From NCBI GenBank assembly GCA_964016875.1, contig OZ024719.1, positions 28,339,877 through 28,403,876 on the forward strand: a DNA stretch of 64,000 nt, given 5' to 3'. This stretch comes from Fallopia convolvulus. Its lineage: Eukaryota > Streptophyta > Magnoliopsida > Caryophyllales > Polygonaceae. The notes beneath the pieces are model-generated. The model was not told where the DNA came from. It ran no database searches and was given only the letters and a program-made list of their open reading frames with translations. A program made the translations under genes and the position numbers. Within the stretch, counting starts at the first letter, position 1. Every line of letters starts with the position of its first letter. Of this stretch, positions 55,180 through 64,000 are shown one piece after another.

Positions 55180-56889
55180 ATGGTGATTCCATTAGAACCT
55201 AATCCAACTGAATTGAACCTCACTAAGGAAGCAATCGACTTCATTAGGTTGTCCATTAGTGATGGTGTACGAGAAGGCTAGGCTCGAGCTGTAGAGCTGG
55301 CCACGGCTGCATTGGCTCCACAATTGAAGCGTTTAGAGGACCAACTTGCAACGTTGATTGATTCATCTCAAGCAAGTCATAAGAGCCCTACTACAGTCGT
55401 TCTTACAAGTGACCCAAATCAGGCCTCGGGTAGCGACAAAGGCAAGCAACAACTAGTTGATGAAGAGCATGATGTGCTTGCTAGCTACAACAAAGATAAT
55501 GATCCCCCGGCTCACTACTCCCCCACAGCAGGCCGAGGTAGAGGAAGAGGCAACGGGTCGATGACTCCACCGGTTACTCATCAACAATTCTAGAATCAGC
55601 CACAAAACCGGTATCCTCAAGCCACTCATCAACAATATCAACAATACAACAACTCTTTTGATGATGTGACGTATGGCTATCCCGGGGAAGAAAGGCGCCC
55701 ATGGCATCCTCCCCTAGATGATTTCTATAACCAAGCTGAGGTTGTAGAGGATCTCCCACCAGCTTATGGAGTACAAAGGCCGAACAACAACAACAACGTT
55801 AACCAAGCTGTAAATCAGATTGGGAAACGTGATATAAAGATGAAGATAGAGCCATTCAATGGAGAGCTTAGTCCGGAGAAGTATCTAGAGTGGGAACAGG
55901 CTACAAATTTCATTCTAGATCACATGGGATATGAAGAATGGGAGAAAGTTGCTGTTGTTGTCATCCACTTTATTGGGACCGCTAGGAATTGGTGGTTTAG
56001 AATGAAGGAGGATCGAATTAGAAAGGCCGTACCACCAATTGAAACTTGGGGCCAGCTGAAGTTTGTAATGAGGAAGAAATATGTGCCTGAAGAGCATACC
56101 GAGCACATGAGATTGAAAGTTGTAACTTGCAAACAAGGCACCAAGTCTCCAACCGAGTACTTCAATTAGCTAGAGGATCTGAGTTTTAAAGGGGGAATTC
56201 ATCATTCCCAACGGTCTCTAAGGACCCAATTCATGGTTGGACTGAATCAAAGCATTCAAGACACATTGGAGATTCAACAAATCAAGGATCTCAATGCCTT
56301 AGTACATTCAGCCCAACTACTCTATGAGCAGCATCAAAGGAAGAAGAAGGAAGCTTGGAATGCTCCAAAAAGGTATGGTTCTAATCCTAGTTCAAATTCC
56401 AATTCTTATTCTTCTAACCCTTCTATGCAGCAAAAGGGAGCTTCTAGCTCACCTAAAACAACAGGTTTTCAAGGCCAAAGGCGTCCCACCAATGGAACTC
56501 CAAATCAGCCTAGGGCACGTGATCTAGTATGCTACAAGTGTCAAGGAAGAAGTCATTATGCCCAGGATTGTCCAAATCTAAAGCAAGTGCTTCTCACCAC
56601 CAATGGAGGATATGTGAGTGATGAAGAAATACCTCCAAATCAAGTGGAGGAGGACAGCAATGGACAAGAAGAGGAGGGTGTAGAGGCCATTGAACCAGAT
56701 TGCACCGAACAGCCTCTAACTTTGGTAACAATGCGTACTCTTACTTTACAAGAAACACCTAGGCTAGATCAAAGGGAAAACATTTTTCATACTAGGTGTA
56801 CAGTAAAGAATCAAGTGTTATGCATGATAATTGATAGTGGTAGCTGCTGTAACATTATTAATGCTAAGGTAGTGATCACTTGCAATTAA
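55180..56889 (+). pseudogene. gag: CRM gag and start of protease (three TAG stops)
   Basis: The ATG at 55180 starts MVIPLEPNPTELNLTKEAID. The frame stays in register to 56889 with TAG at 55279, 55591 and 56167. Features are an RGRGRG tract near 55530, the gag core (KMKIEPFNGELSPEKYLEWE, ARNWWFRMKED, KFVMRKKYVPEEH near 55840-56110), and a CCHC knuckle CYKCQGRSHYAQDC near 56531-56572. The protease motif CMIIDSGSCCNIIN is near 56822-56863. The frame ends at TAA 56887. All three internal stops could come from CAG codons. Confidence 0.9.
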
Positions 56890-57539
56890 AAACCCAACCT
56901 AGGGCTACTAGTTATGGTCTCAATGGAATTAATGATTCATAAGGTCCTAATCTTGTCACCCATCAGTGTTTAGTCCGTGTTTCTATTGATACTTATGTTG
57001 ATGACATTATGTGTGATGTAGTAAACATGGAATGCACTCATATCTTGTTAGGAAGACAATGGTTATTTGATAGGAGAGTGATTTATGATGGCATGTTAAA
57101 CACCTATTCCTTTAACTATGATGGGAGGAGAGTTTCTCTTCTACCCTTGTCTCCTCAACAAGTTTTACAAGATCAGGTACATCGAGATCAAGCTAGGGCA
57201 CTTAGGCATGCCAAGGAAGAGAAAGAAGAGGCTGATTCAACGGCCAAAGCTGCGGCCCGACGTTCGGCGCCCGACGCATCGACAAAGCCAAGTGGCGTTT
57301 CCCAGTCTCCACCCGAGCGTTCTGGCTCAAATTTTGGGACAACATCAAAAACAGGTGGAGCTACTGTTTGGGACGCAAAACGCCGAGAAAATCCCCCTAA
57401 AACGTCCAAAGTGCCGAGCAACACTACCAGCAGTGCATCTGGGACGAAAACGGGGCTATCTCCCAATCCACTTGAGCGTTTTGGCTCAAATTTTGGGAGC
57501 ACTTCAGAGACTCAGAGAGCTACAAATCTGGAAAAATAA
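56888..57539 (+). pseudogene. pro: CRM protease C-terminus and linker to RT
   Basis: A +1 change after 56887 shifts into a frame encoding VTHQCLVRVSIDTYVDDIMC and ILLGRQWLFDRRVIYDGMLN, the usual end of the CRM protease. A TAA near 56939 interrupts it. The following linker (about 57180-57539) is Ala/Ser/Thr-rich and contains two copies of PERSGSNFG / LERFGSNFG about 160 nt apart. It ends before RT with another frame change. Confidence 0.8.
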
Positions 57540-57565
57540 CGCTACAGAAAGAGCCAAAAATCGGC

Positions 57566-59641
57566 TTGAAAGGCAGTGCAGAAAAGCGCTCTCTTGTGAC
57601 TCAGTCTAGTATTTCTTTCCCTAACTCTTATTGCTTACTTCTTATGAGGAAAGAGATACTTCTTATTAGTCAAGACATTTCACATCTTCCAAAGTGTCTA
57701 CAGGACCTATTACAGGAGTTTCAAGATGTGATGCTTGAAGAGTTGCCAGAAGGCCTTCCACCAATTAGAGGCATTGAGCATCAAATCGATTTGGTGCCCG
57801 GCGCTTCTTTACCAAACCGTGCAGCCTATAGAGCAAGTCCAGAAGAGACCACTGAGCTTCAAAGACAAGTGCAAGATCTCATGGACAAAGGCTATGTGCA
57901 TAAATCACTCAGCCCATGCGCGGTTCCGGTGATTTTGGTGCCAAAGAAGGATGGCACATGGAGAATGTGTGTTGATTGTAGAGCGATCAACCAAATAACA
58001 GTTAAGTACCGTCACCCCATCCATAGATTAGATGATATGCTTGATGAATTGCATGGTGCTAATTTCTTTTCTAAGATTGATTTAAGAAGTGGGTACCATC
58101 AAATTAGGATGAGGGAAGGGGATGAATGGAAAACTGCCTTTAAAACTAAGTATGGCTTATATGAATGGTTAGTAATGCCTTTTGGATTAACTAATGCACC
58201 TAGTACTTTTATGAGGCTTATGAACCATGTTTTAAGAAGATACTTAGGCAGATTTGTTGTAGTCTACTTTGATGATATCTTAATCTATAGCAAAACCATG
58301 CATGAACATGTAGATCATCTTAGGGCTGTTTTGGACACTTTAAGGTTAGAAAAGCTTTATGTTAACTTGAAAAAGTGTTCTTTTTGCTCGGAGTCTACCG
58401 TTTTTCTTGGTTTTGTTGTGTCTAAAGGTGGATTGAAGGTAGATGAAGACAAGATCAAGGCAATCAAAGAATGGCCCCAGTCGACTACACCAACAATGGT
58501 CAGATCATTTCTCGGCTTGGCTGGCTTCTACAGGAGATTTGTGCGTGATTTTAGCACAATTGCAGCCCCCCTCCACGAGCTTACAAAGAAGGATACAGCC
58601 TTTAAATGGAGGAAGCAACAAGAGAACGCCTTCAACACTTTGAAGAACAGATTATGCCACGCCCCAGTGCTTCAACTCCCTGACTTCTCCAAGGCATTCG
58701 AGATAGAGGTGGACGCTTCTGGACATGGCATAGGAGGCGTGCTCTTGCAAGACAAGAAACCCATTGCTTACTTTAGTGAAAAGCTTAGTGGAGCTGAGTT
58801 GAATTACCCTACTTATGATAAAGAGTTGTATGCTTTAATTAGGGTTTTGAAAACTTGGTCTCATTATTTGTGGCCTAAAGAGTTTGTAATCCATTCTGAT
58901 CATGAGGCCTTGAAGTACTTGAAAGGCCAATCCAGACTCAGCAGGCGACATGCAAGATGGATTGAATTTATGGAGACCTTTCCTTATGTTGTGAAACATA
59001 AGAAAGGCAAGGAGAATGTGGTAGCTGACGCCCTTTCTCGGAGGTATGTGCTCTTGAACCAATGTGATGTTAAGATCCTTGGATTTGCAATGATTAGGGA
59101 ATTATATGCTAGTGATCCTCACTTTGTTGAAATCTATAAGAATTGCATGTCTAGGGATGAAATAGACACCTACTTTATTGATGATGGATACTTGTTTAAA
59201 GCTGGAAAATTGTGTATTCCTTCATCTAGTATACGTAGGCTTCTAACTAAAGAGGTTCATGAATCAAGAGGACATAGGGGTTTAGAAAAGACTTTAGTAG
59301 GTTTAAAAGAACACTACTATTGGCCTAAAATGAGTAATTATGTGCTGAGATTTGTCAAGAGTTGTGTTGTTTGTGCTAAAGCTAAGTCTAGACTTCACCC
59401 CCATGGTTTGTACCAGCCTTTACCTATTCCTAGTTCACCTTGGGAAGACATTTCTATGGATTTCATTGTAGGCTTGCCTAGAACTAGGAAGGGTAGAGAT
59501 TCTATCTTTGTAGTGGTAGATAGATTTTCCAAAATGGCTCACTTTATTCCATGTCACACGACTGATGCTGCTGTGCATATTGCCGATTTGTTCTTTAGGG
59601 AAATTGTTAGATTGCATGGCATTCCTTGTTCTATTGTCTAA
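57566..59641 (+). CDS. pol: CRM reverse transcriptase - RNase H - integrase N-terminal part
   Basis: This is a 691-codon frame. RT carries WRMCVDCRAINQITVKYRHP, FSKIDLRSGYHQIRM, MPFGLTNAPSTFM and the catalytic YFDDILIYSK near 58267-58296. RNase H follows (FEIEVDASGHGIGGVLLQ, HSDHEALKYLKGQS, KENVVADALSRR to about 59040). The integrase HHCC finger is near 59250-59380 (HESRGHRGLEKTL, CVVCAKAKSR), and the first catalytic Asp is in SMDFIVGLP near 59454. The frame stops at 59639-59641 just where the second Asp should be, because of a rearrangement. Upstream protease is in another frame. Confidence 0.92.
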   Translation: MKGSAEKRSLVTQSSISFPNSYCLLLMRKEILLISQDISHLPKCLQDLLQEFQDVMLEELPEGLPPIRGIEHQIDLVPGASLPNRAAYRASPEETTELQRQVQDLMDKGYVHKSLSPCAVPVILVPKKDGTWRMCVDCRAINQITVKYRHPIHRLDDMLDELHGANFFSKIDLRSGYHQIRMREGDEWKTAFKTKYGLYEWLVMPFGLTNAPSTFMRLMNHVLRRYLGRFVVVYFDDILIYSKTMHEHVDHLRAVLDTLRLEKLYVNLKKCSFCSESTVFLGFVVSKGGLKVDEDKIKAIKEWPQSTTPTMVRSFLGLAGFYRRFVRDFSTIAAPLHELTKKDTAFKWRKQQENAFNTLKNRLCHAPVLQLPDFSKAFEIEVDASGHGIGGVLLQDKKPIAYFSEKLSGAELNYPTYDKELYALIRVLKTWSHYLWPKEFVIHSDHEALKYLKGQSRLSRRHARWIEFMETFPYVVKHKKGKENVVADALSRRYVLLNQCDVKILGFAMIRELYASDPHFVEIYKNCMSRDEIDTYFIDDGYLFKAGKLCIPSSSIRRLLTKEVHESRGHRGLEKTLVGLKEHYYWPKMSNYVLRFVKSCVVCAKAKSRLHPHGLYQPLPIPSSPWEDISMDFIVGLPRTRKGRDSIFVVVDRFSKMAHFIPCHTTDAAVHIADLFFREIVRLHGIPCSIV

Positions 59642-59728
59642 ATTGGGAACTAAATTGTTGTTTTTTGTAGTGGTAGATAGATTTTTGGAAGAGTCTATGG
59701 TCTAAATTGGGAACTAAATTGTTGTTTT
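59637..59728 (+). repeat. Integrase scar: two displaced duplications
   Basis: A 28-bp sequence (TCTAAATTGGGAACTAAATT onward) is present at 59637-59664 and 59701-59728. Between them, 59664-59685 is an exact 22-bp copy of 59507-59528. The normal integrase segment with the second catalytic Asp is absent. Confidence 0.88.
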
Positions 59729-60558
59729 CTACAACATGTCACCCACAAACTGATGGGCAAACTGAAGTTACTAATAGAACGTTAGGGGTTTTACTTAGAA
59801 CTATGCTTAAAGCTAACCTCAAACGTTGGGAAGATGTTTTGCCTTTTGTGGAGTTTGCTTATAACAGGTCAATCCATTCAGCCACAAAAATGACCCCTTT
59901 TGAGGTTGTTTATGGGCTGAATCCAAGAACACCAGTGGACATGACGCCTCATCCATACAAGGGAAAAGAGAGTTTTGAAGCTAACAAGAGGGCTGAGTTT
60001 GTAAAGAAGCTGCATGAGAGGACTAAGATGCATTTGGAGCGAAAATCCTTGAAGTATAAGGCCCATGCTGATAAGGGTCGAAAACAGGTCATCTTTGAAG
60101 AAGGAGATCTCGTTTGGGTGCATTTTAGGAAGGAGAGGTTCCCAAATCAAAGGAAAAACAAGTTAGATCAGCGAGGAGATGGACCGTTCAGAATTCTTAA
60201 GCGGATAGGACCTAATGCTTACCATGTTGATTTGCCTGGTGAGTATAATGTCCATCCGACGTTTAATGTGGCTGATCTATCTCTTTATGTGCCAGATTTT
60301 GATTCCGACGTCGAATCAGAGACGATTCGAGCTCAAGTGGAGGAGAATGATCTAGTGAAGCCTGCCATGTCTCAAACCGACGTCGATGAGTTGATTCGAG
60401 TGCCTTCTGACGGACCAATCACAAGAAGTCGAGCTAAGAAGATTGCTCAAGGCACAACAACGATCTTGGTTCGATTGGCAGCGGTTATTGCAGAGCCTAG
60501 CAAGGCGAAGTGGGTCTCGTGCATTCGATATCAATTGAGCCCGGATTCCATGGATTAA
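59707..60558 (+). pseudogene. int: CRM integrase C-terminal part and CR tail
   Basis: After the scar the frame holds TTCHPQTDGQTEVTNRTLG with the catalytic Glu, FVEFAYNRSIHSATKMTPFE, the C-terminal DGPFRILKRIGPNAYHVDLP, and a tail with DELIRVPSDGPITRSRAKK. The tail resembles the CR motif of CRM integrases, thought to help target centromeric chromatin. The last 70 codons (from 60348) lie inside the 3' LTR. The polypurine tract is within the coding sequence. It is out of frame with the RT part. Confidence 0.88.
60335..60347 (+). other. CRM polypurine tract inside the coding sequence
   Basis: AAGTGGAGGAGAA directly precedes the TGATC start of the 3' LTR and encodes part of the integrase tail (QVEEN). 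Confidence 0.8.
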
Positions 60559-61501
60559 TTATATGGGGGCGAAATTCACTATTTCTGTATTTTAGAAACA
60601 TGTATTAATTTGTCTTACTTTAGGGCTGAATTTCGTAAGTGACCGGGTGAGATGAATTGGTATATGGGTCAAAGTCAACCCTTTGACTTGACCATTCTAA
60701 ATTTAAGAAAATATCTTATTTATTTTATTATGAACAATTTCTATTTATTTTAATAATGTAGAGAAATCAACCAATAGGCTTATGTTAGTTGGTTGATCTT
60801 CTCTCTCCTGGTTGTTAGAGATATTTTTAGTTTGTTAGAGATATTTTAAGTTTGTTAGGATTATTTCCTTAAATAAATAATTCAGCCATGATTTATTTAT
60901 TTATTTAAGGGAATCTAGTTAGATTTATTTAGATATTATTATATCTTGGGAAGAAAGCAAAGGAGGCTCATTCTCCCCATCTAGGGCCGGCCACCTCCCT
61001 TCCTTGCTCCCCAAGTATTAGCTTTTGTATTCTCTATAAATACTTTTCAGTTTTATTAATAAAAATCAGCTTGAGAGAGATTAAACCCAAATTGGTTTAA
61101 TCTATCTCTTGGGCCCAAAAATATATTTGTGAGAGCTTTGATTTCTACATTGATCGATCATCATCATCACCGACTTCTCTCTCTTTGTTCTTGAGTTTAA
61201 TTCAGTTTGTTCATTCAAATTGATCAATTGATTAGTTCTAGTCATGATTGTTAAAGATCAAACTAGTTCATCAATTGGATTTAGCGTTAGAGCCAATCCA
61301 ATTGAACTATCCCTTTTGATTCAATCTTAAGTGTTCAAACCAGATTTGACTCCATTCAATTTCGAAATTCTCTTACTTGCGCAACAAGGAATCTGAAGTT
61401 GAATGCTTTTGTAGGTTGGAATCATAATTGCTGGCAAGATCGGGACTTGTGTGGGTCATATACGAGGTTTCTGAGGAGTAATCCAAGGCGATCACGTATC
61501 A
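60348..61501 (+). repeat. CRM 3' LTR (1154 bp)
   Basis: It starts TGATCTAGTGAAGCC and ends CACGTATCA, then CTTTA. It matches 52744-53892 with few differences, including TTTATTTATTTA length variation near 60894. Confidence 0.92.
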
Positions 61502-61506
61502 CTTTA

Positions 61507-62184
61507 GTTATGTGTATGAATACTATTGTTAGCTAGTTTTAAATGTACAAACCATTTTTTATAATGAACGTGCAAAATAACATGCATTTTTGGTTAGTTT
61601 TAATGCACATAAATAATAAGACACACTTTTGTGCGTCAATTTTTTATACACATTGTACATCGATTTTAAAATTTTTTTCTATGCCTTATATATATGAATA
61701 AGGTTTTTGATTTTACATTAATTATTTTAAAAGTAAAACAATACGCACCCTTAATTTCACTTCACCCCACGCCTTGAATTTATTCTCATTTCTTATCTAG
61801 ACGCCGTACCTAAAATATAAATCCACAACTTAATCACATCTTTATGGTTATTATTATTGTCATGGCATGCCGGTTTAGTAAAATAACTACTATACGTTTA
61901 GATCGTTTAAGGGTACAATAAAAAATACACACTAGAGTTATAGGTAATTTATTCATATGCTTGAGCCACGTCTTAATCTATTTAGGTAGATAAGAAGAGA
62001 CATATTCTCCTGTAGACCCAAGTCAAATATATAATTTGTAGCAACGAAACTGAAAGCACAAAAGAAACGTATATTATTGCCCATATGGCTGGATCCCCAA
62101 ATGACCTATCAATTTTTATCTCGAATTTTCTGAGTTTTTAGTCATATTATTAGAACTTAAAAACGAGTACTGGTTTCATGAAGC
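61507..62184. other. AT-rich region without recognisable features
   Basis: I see no ORF, repeat pair or transposon terminus here. It may be the upstream region of the short gene that follows. Confidence 0.5.
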
Positions 62185-62192
62185 TATAAATA
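62185..62192 (+). promoter_or_regulatory. TATA box of the short gene
   Basis: TATAAATA in GCTATAAATAGAC is followed by a CACCAACTAGCC leader. The distance to the ATG at 62259 is 66 bp, which suits a short 5' UTR. Confidence 0.6.
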
Positions 62193-62258
62193 GACTAATT
62201 CTTATACTCCTACCACCAACTAGCCAAACAAGACTTAAGGGAAAAACCGAGCAGAGAA

Positions 62259-62579
62259 ATGGCTGATCTAAATGTGGCGAAAATAGAGACCTCAGTACCA
62301 GCAGATGTATCAACAAGAAAGGATTCACTATGTTGGTCCTCGTAACGTGGATGTTGGGCGTCCTCCACCAAGGGACAAGCAAGGGGAAAGGCTGTGCAGA
62401 AGTATCAAGAGGAGCAGATTAGCTACTTTCGTCCTCGTAGCGTGAACGTTGGGCGTCCACAGAGGGACGAGCATGGGGTGATTGACTGCGTTAAGGCAGC
62501 CCACAAGTATGGTGGTGTTCTCATTTCTGAGCAGAGAGCGTCAAGGAAATACCACTTTGATAAGTTTAATAAGTATTAA
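62259..62579 (+). pseudogene. Short unrecognised gene with a duplicated Tyr/Pro/Arg motif
   Basis: The ATG at 62259 gives MADLNVAKIETSV, but that frame stops at TAA near 62343. From 62302 a +1 frame reads QMYQQERIHYVGPRNVDVGR. From 62397 the original frame reads QKYQEEQISYFRPRSVNVGR, then KAAHKYGGVLISEQ and ends KYHFDKFNKY. The two 20-residue blocks are clearly copies of each other, about 95 bp apart. One base gained near 62299 and one compensating change near 62385 would explain the frames. I do not recognise the protein. The TATA box and compact layout suggest a host gene, now frameshifted here, or one whose exon structure I have misread. Confidence 0.45.
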
Positions 62580-63115
62580 TAAGTAGCTAATATAATTAAG
62601 CTTCTCTAATGTTTGTAGAACAAGTCAATCTATACTTGTTCCTTGTGAGAAGTAGTGCCGCTCTAGTAGCTTTAACATTGTGATTACGAGAAGGAACATA
62701 TCAAAGGGGTGGTGTAGTTATGTACCTACTTTGGAGTGTCACTATTAGAGAAAAGACTAAATAAAATCAAAATTTCTCATATGTGTATTATTTAATCTTG
62801 TTTATTTTCCTTAACATATATTTACTTGTTCTCCAAAACATATGTTATACTCATATATATTAATATATATGAGAACTCCTTGATAATCTCCTTAACATTA
62901 ATTCAATAATCTTTCTATCTCTTATGGTATCTAGAGCAAAGATCTAAGGCTTCGTTTGGTTTGATTCTCTGGGAATCAGGAATGAGAATCAGGAATTGTT
63001 GATTCCAATATACTATTTGGTTTACCAAAATCTGTAATTGATTTCATTTTCAAGAATGAATTATTCCAATCCTGCAGGCAAAGTTGATTCCGGTAGAAAA
63101 TGGAAGGTATCATCC
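62580..63115. other. 3' flank and possible hAT-like MITE fragment
   Basis: AT-rich sequence follows the short gene, with AATAA-type signals near 62579 and 62760. From about 62948, AAGGCTTCGTTTGGTTTGAT followed by repeated GGAATCAGGAATGAGAATCAG resembles the start of a hAT-type MITE, but no matching right end is seen before the LTR at 63116. Confidence 0.35.
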
Positions 63116-64000
63116 TGATAGCATGCATTTAGGTGTTAGTTTTAGGACATATTTAAGTTTAAATCTTAGGAAGTTGCATGCATTTTGTTTAGTTTTAGTA
63201 GTTTTTGCATTCCGGTATCTACTCTTGTGTTTTCATGTTTTTAGGTCGTTTTAAGGAGTAAGTATTGGTTTAGTTGAAGGATTACAGCTTGGAAGTATTC
63301 AAGTATCTTTTCCAAGGATATTCAATCCATTTCTTTGATCATTAAGGCCCAAGATGTTGTGGAAAAGAATGCTTAAATCTGGGCCATCTACTGAAGTTGT
63401 TGTTTCGACACCACTTTCTTGCGATGCTTCGTTTAGGAGTTACAAGTGGTCGGATGAAGGTGAATTTGGTATCATTGGAAACCTAACTCGAAGAGCTACA
63501 ATTCATTTTTTTACTTCGAGTTCAAATTCCAACTCTAAATCAGTCAAAACACCCTCCGAAAGTACCGTCAAAATGCTGCCAGGACAAGAACCGCGATCGC
63601 GGCCAGCCTCTACCACGATAGCGGCTATGGTGGTCGCGACCCTACTAATTTTACACGCGAGGAGATCTTCTGCCTATCTTTATTGCCTTTTTTATTATAT
63701 CTTTCCTTTCGTGTTTTTAATTGGCTATTAAACCTAGTTTCATCCTTTGTTTGGGGATCTCTTCATCTCTTCAGACCTAGTTTTCTATTATTCTAGTTTG
63801 TATTTTCTCTACTATGGAGAACTAAACACTTTAAATCTTATTCAAGTTTGAAGCTTTCAGATTCAAGTCTATTATGAGATTCTACAATTTAGATTTATTT
63901 CTACAGGTTATTTCAATTCTCTTGGGCTTAATTAATATTGATTGTATTGATTTCTGCTTGTCTGGCCAACTAGTTGGAATTGATATTCTCTATTGTTAGA
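63116..64000 (+). repeat. Start of an Athila/Tat-type LTR, running off the window
   Basis: TGATAGCATGCATTTAGG starts it. The layout resembles the minus strand of the solo LTR at 50736-52231: T-rich U3, a TTTTTAGGTCG block and AGCTTGGAAG. A GC-rich patch with GAACCGCGATCGCGGCCAG lies at about 63588-63650. The 125-codon open frame at 63354-63731 is within this LTR and has no domain, so I do not call it a gene. Confidence 0.6.

Larger units (their letters stand above)
52744..61501 (+). mobile_element. CRM-type centromeric chromovirus, nearly full length
   Basis: LTRs at 52744-53892 and 60348-61501 are nearly identical, and CTTTA flanks the element at 52739-52743 and 61502-61506. RT (WRMCVDCRAINQITVKYRHP, YFDDILIYSK) and the tail motif GPITRSRAKK fit the CRM clade. 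As in CRM elements, the pol frame runs on into the 3' LTR. The element keeps one LTR pair, primer site, leader, gag, protease, RT, RNase H and integrase, but has stops in gag, two frameshifts and a scar in integrase. Confidence 0.9.

Noticed and set aside
63354..63731. 125-codon open frame near the right edge
   Set aside because: It lies inside an LTR-like sequence starting at 63116, has no domain and a composition like the surrounding LTR.
1..64000. CRISPR array, bacterial operon or integron-like system
   Set aside because: Direct repeats found are LTRs, short tandem duplications or palindromic motif arrays with irregular spacers; all recognisable genes are plant transposon families.

Overview
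The window is repeat-rich nuclear DNA from a flowering plant. The evidence is plant-specific transposon lineages (Athila, Tekay/Del, Tat-derived, CRM and SIRE-like LTR elements), a CACTA transposon, a plant L1 LINE with an RNase H tail, and a pogo/Emigrant-like MITE. I cannot name the species. I found no tRNA, rRNA, CRISPR or operon-like structure. Almost all coding capacity is transposon-derived, and the CRM element suggests pericentromeric or other heterochromatic DNA.

The layout is a set of nested insertions. (1) 1-10504 is a tandem Athila array: internal region, shared LTR at 6054-7460, a second internal region cut short inside the protease, then an LTR tail. It is inserted in a CACTA transposon (10505-17337). 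The CACTA in turn sits in the 5' LTR of a Tekay/Del chromovirus (17338-32079). The left ends of Athila, CACTA and Tekay lie upstream of the window. (2) The Tekay 3' LTR is split by a young Tat-derived non-autonomous element (24236-30626, target duplication CTAGT). That element keeps its LTRs, primer site and a gag stub, but its main content is an antisense gene with its own TATA box. (3) 32080-34994 is a badly decayed Ty1/copia element. (4) 35860-45715 is a foldback sequence. A LINE has inserted in it (20-bp target duplication), a SIRE-like copia is in the LINE (GATAT duplication), and a truncated Athila LTR is in the copia. A pogo-like MITE (44878-45645) is in the right arm of the foldback. 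(5) 45646-50340 is AT-rich and mostly unassigned, with one short broken ORF and an inverted repeat. (6) A solo LTR (50736-52231, ATTGG duplication) splits a diverged Tekay-type LTR. (7) 52744-61501 is a nearly full-length CRM retrotransposon (CTTTA duplication) whose pol ORF ends inside its 3' LTR. (8) 61507-64000 holds a short possible host gene with a visible TATA box, then the start of another Athila/Tat-type LTR that runs off the window.

The autonomous elements once carried gag (particle), protease, reverse transcriptase/RNase H and integrase. Nearly all are now broken by stops, frameshifts, deletions or apparent template-switch scars. The most nearly intact enzymes are the Athila pol (one internal stop, then an integrase with complete DD35E spacing) and the CRM reverse transcriptase. 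The most unusual signals are arrays of short palindromic motifs (TCGGGCCCGA and relatives) at roughly 21- and 31-bp steps in five parts of the Athila element, the antisense gene of the Tat derivative, and a telo-box cluster in the CRM leader.
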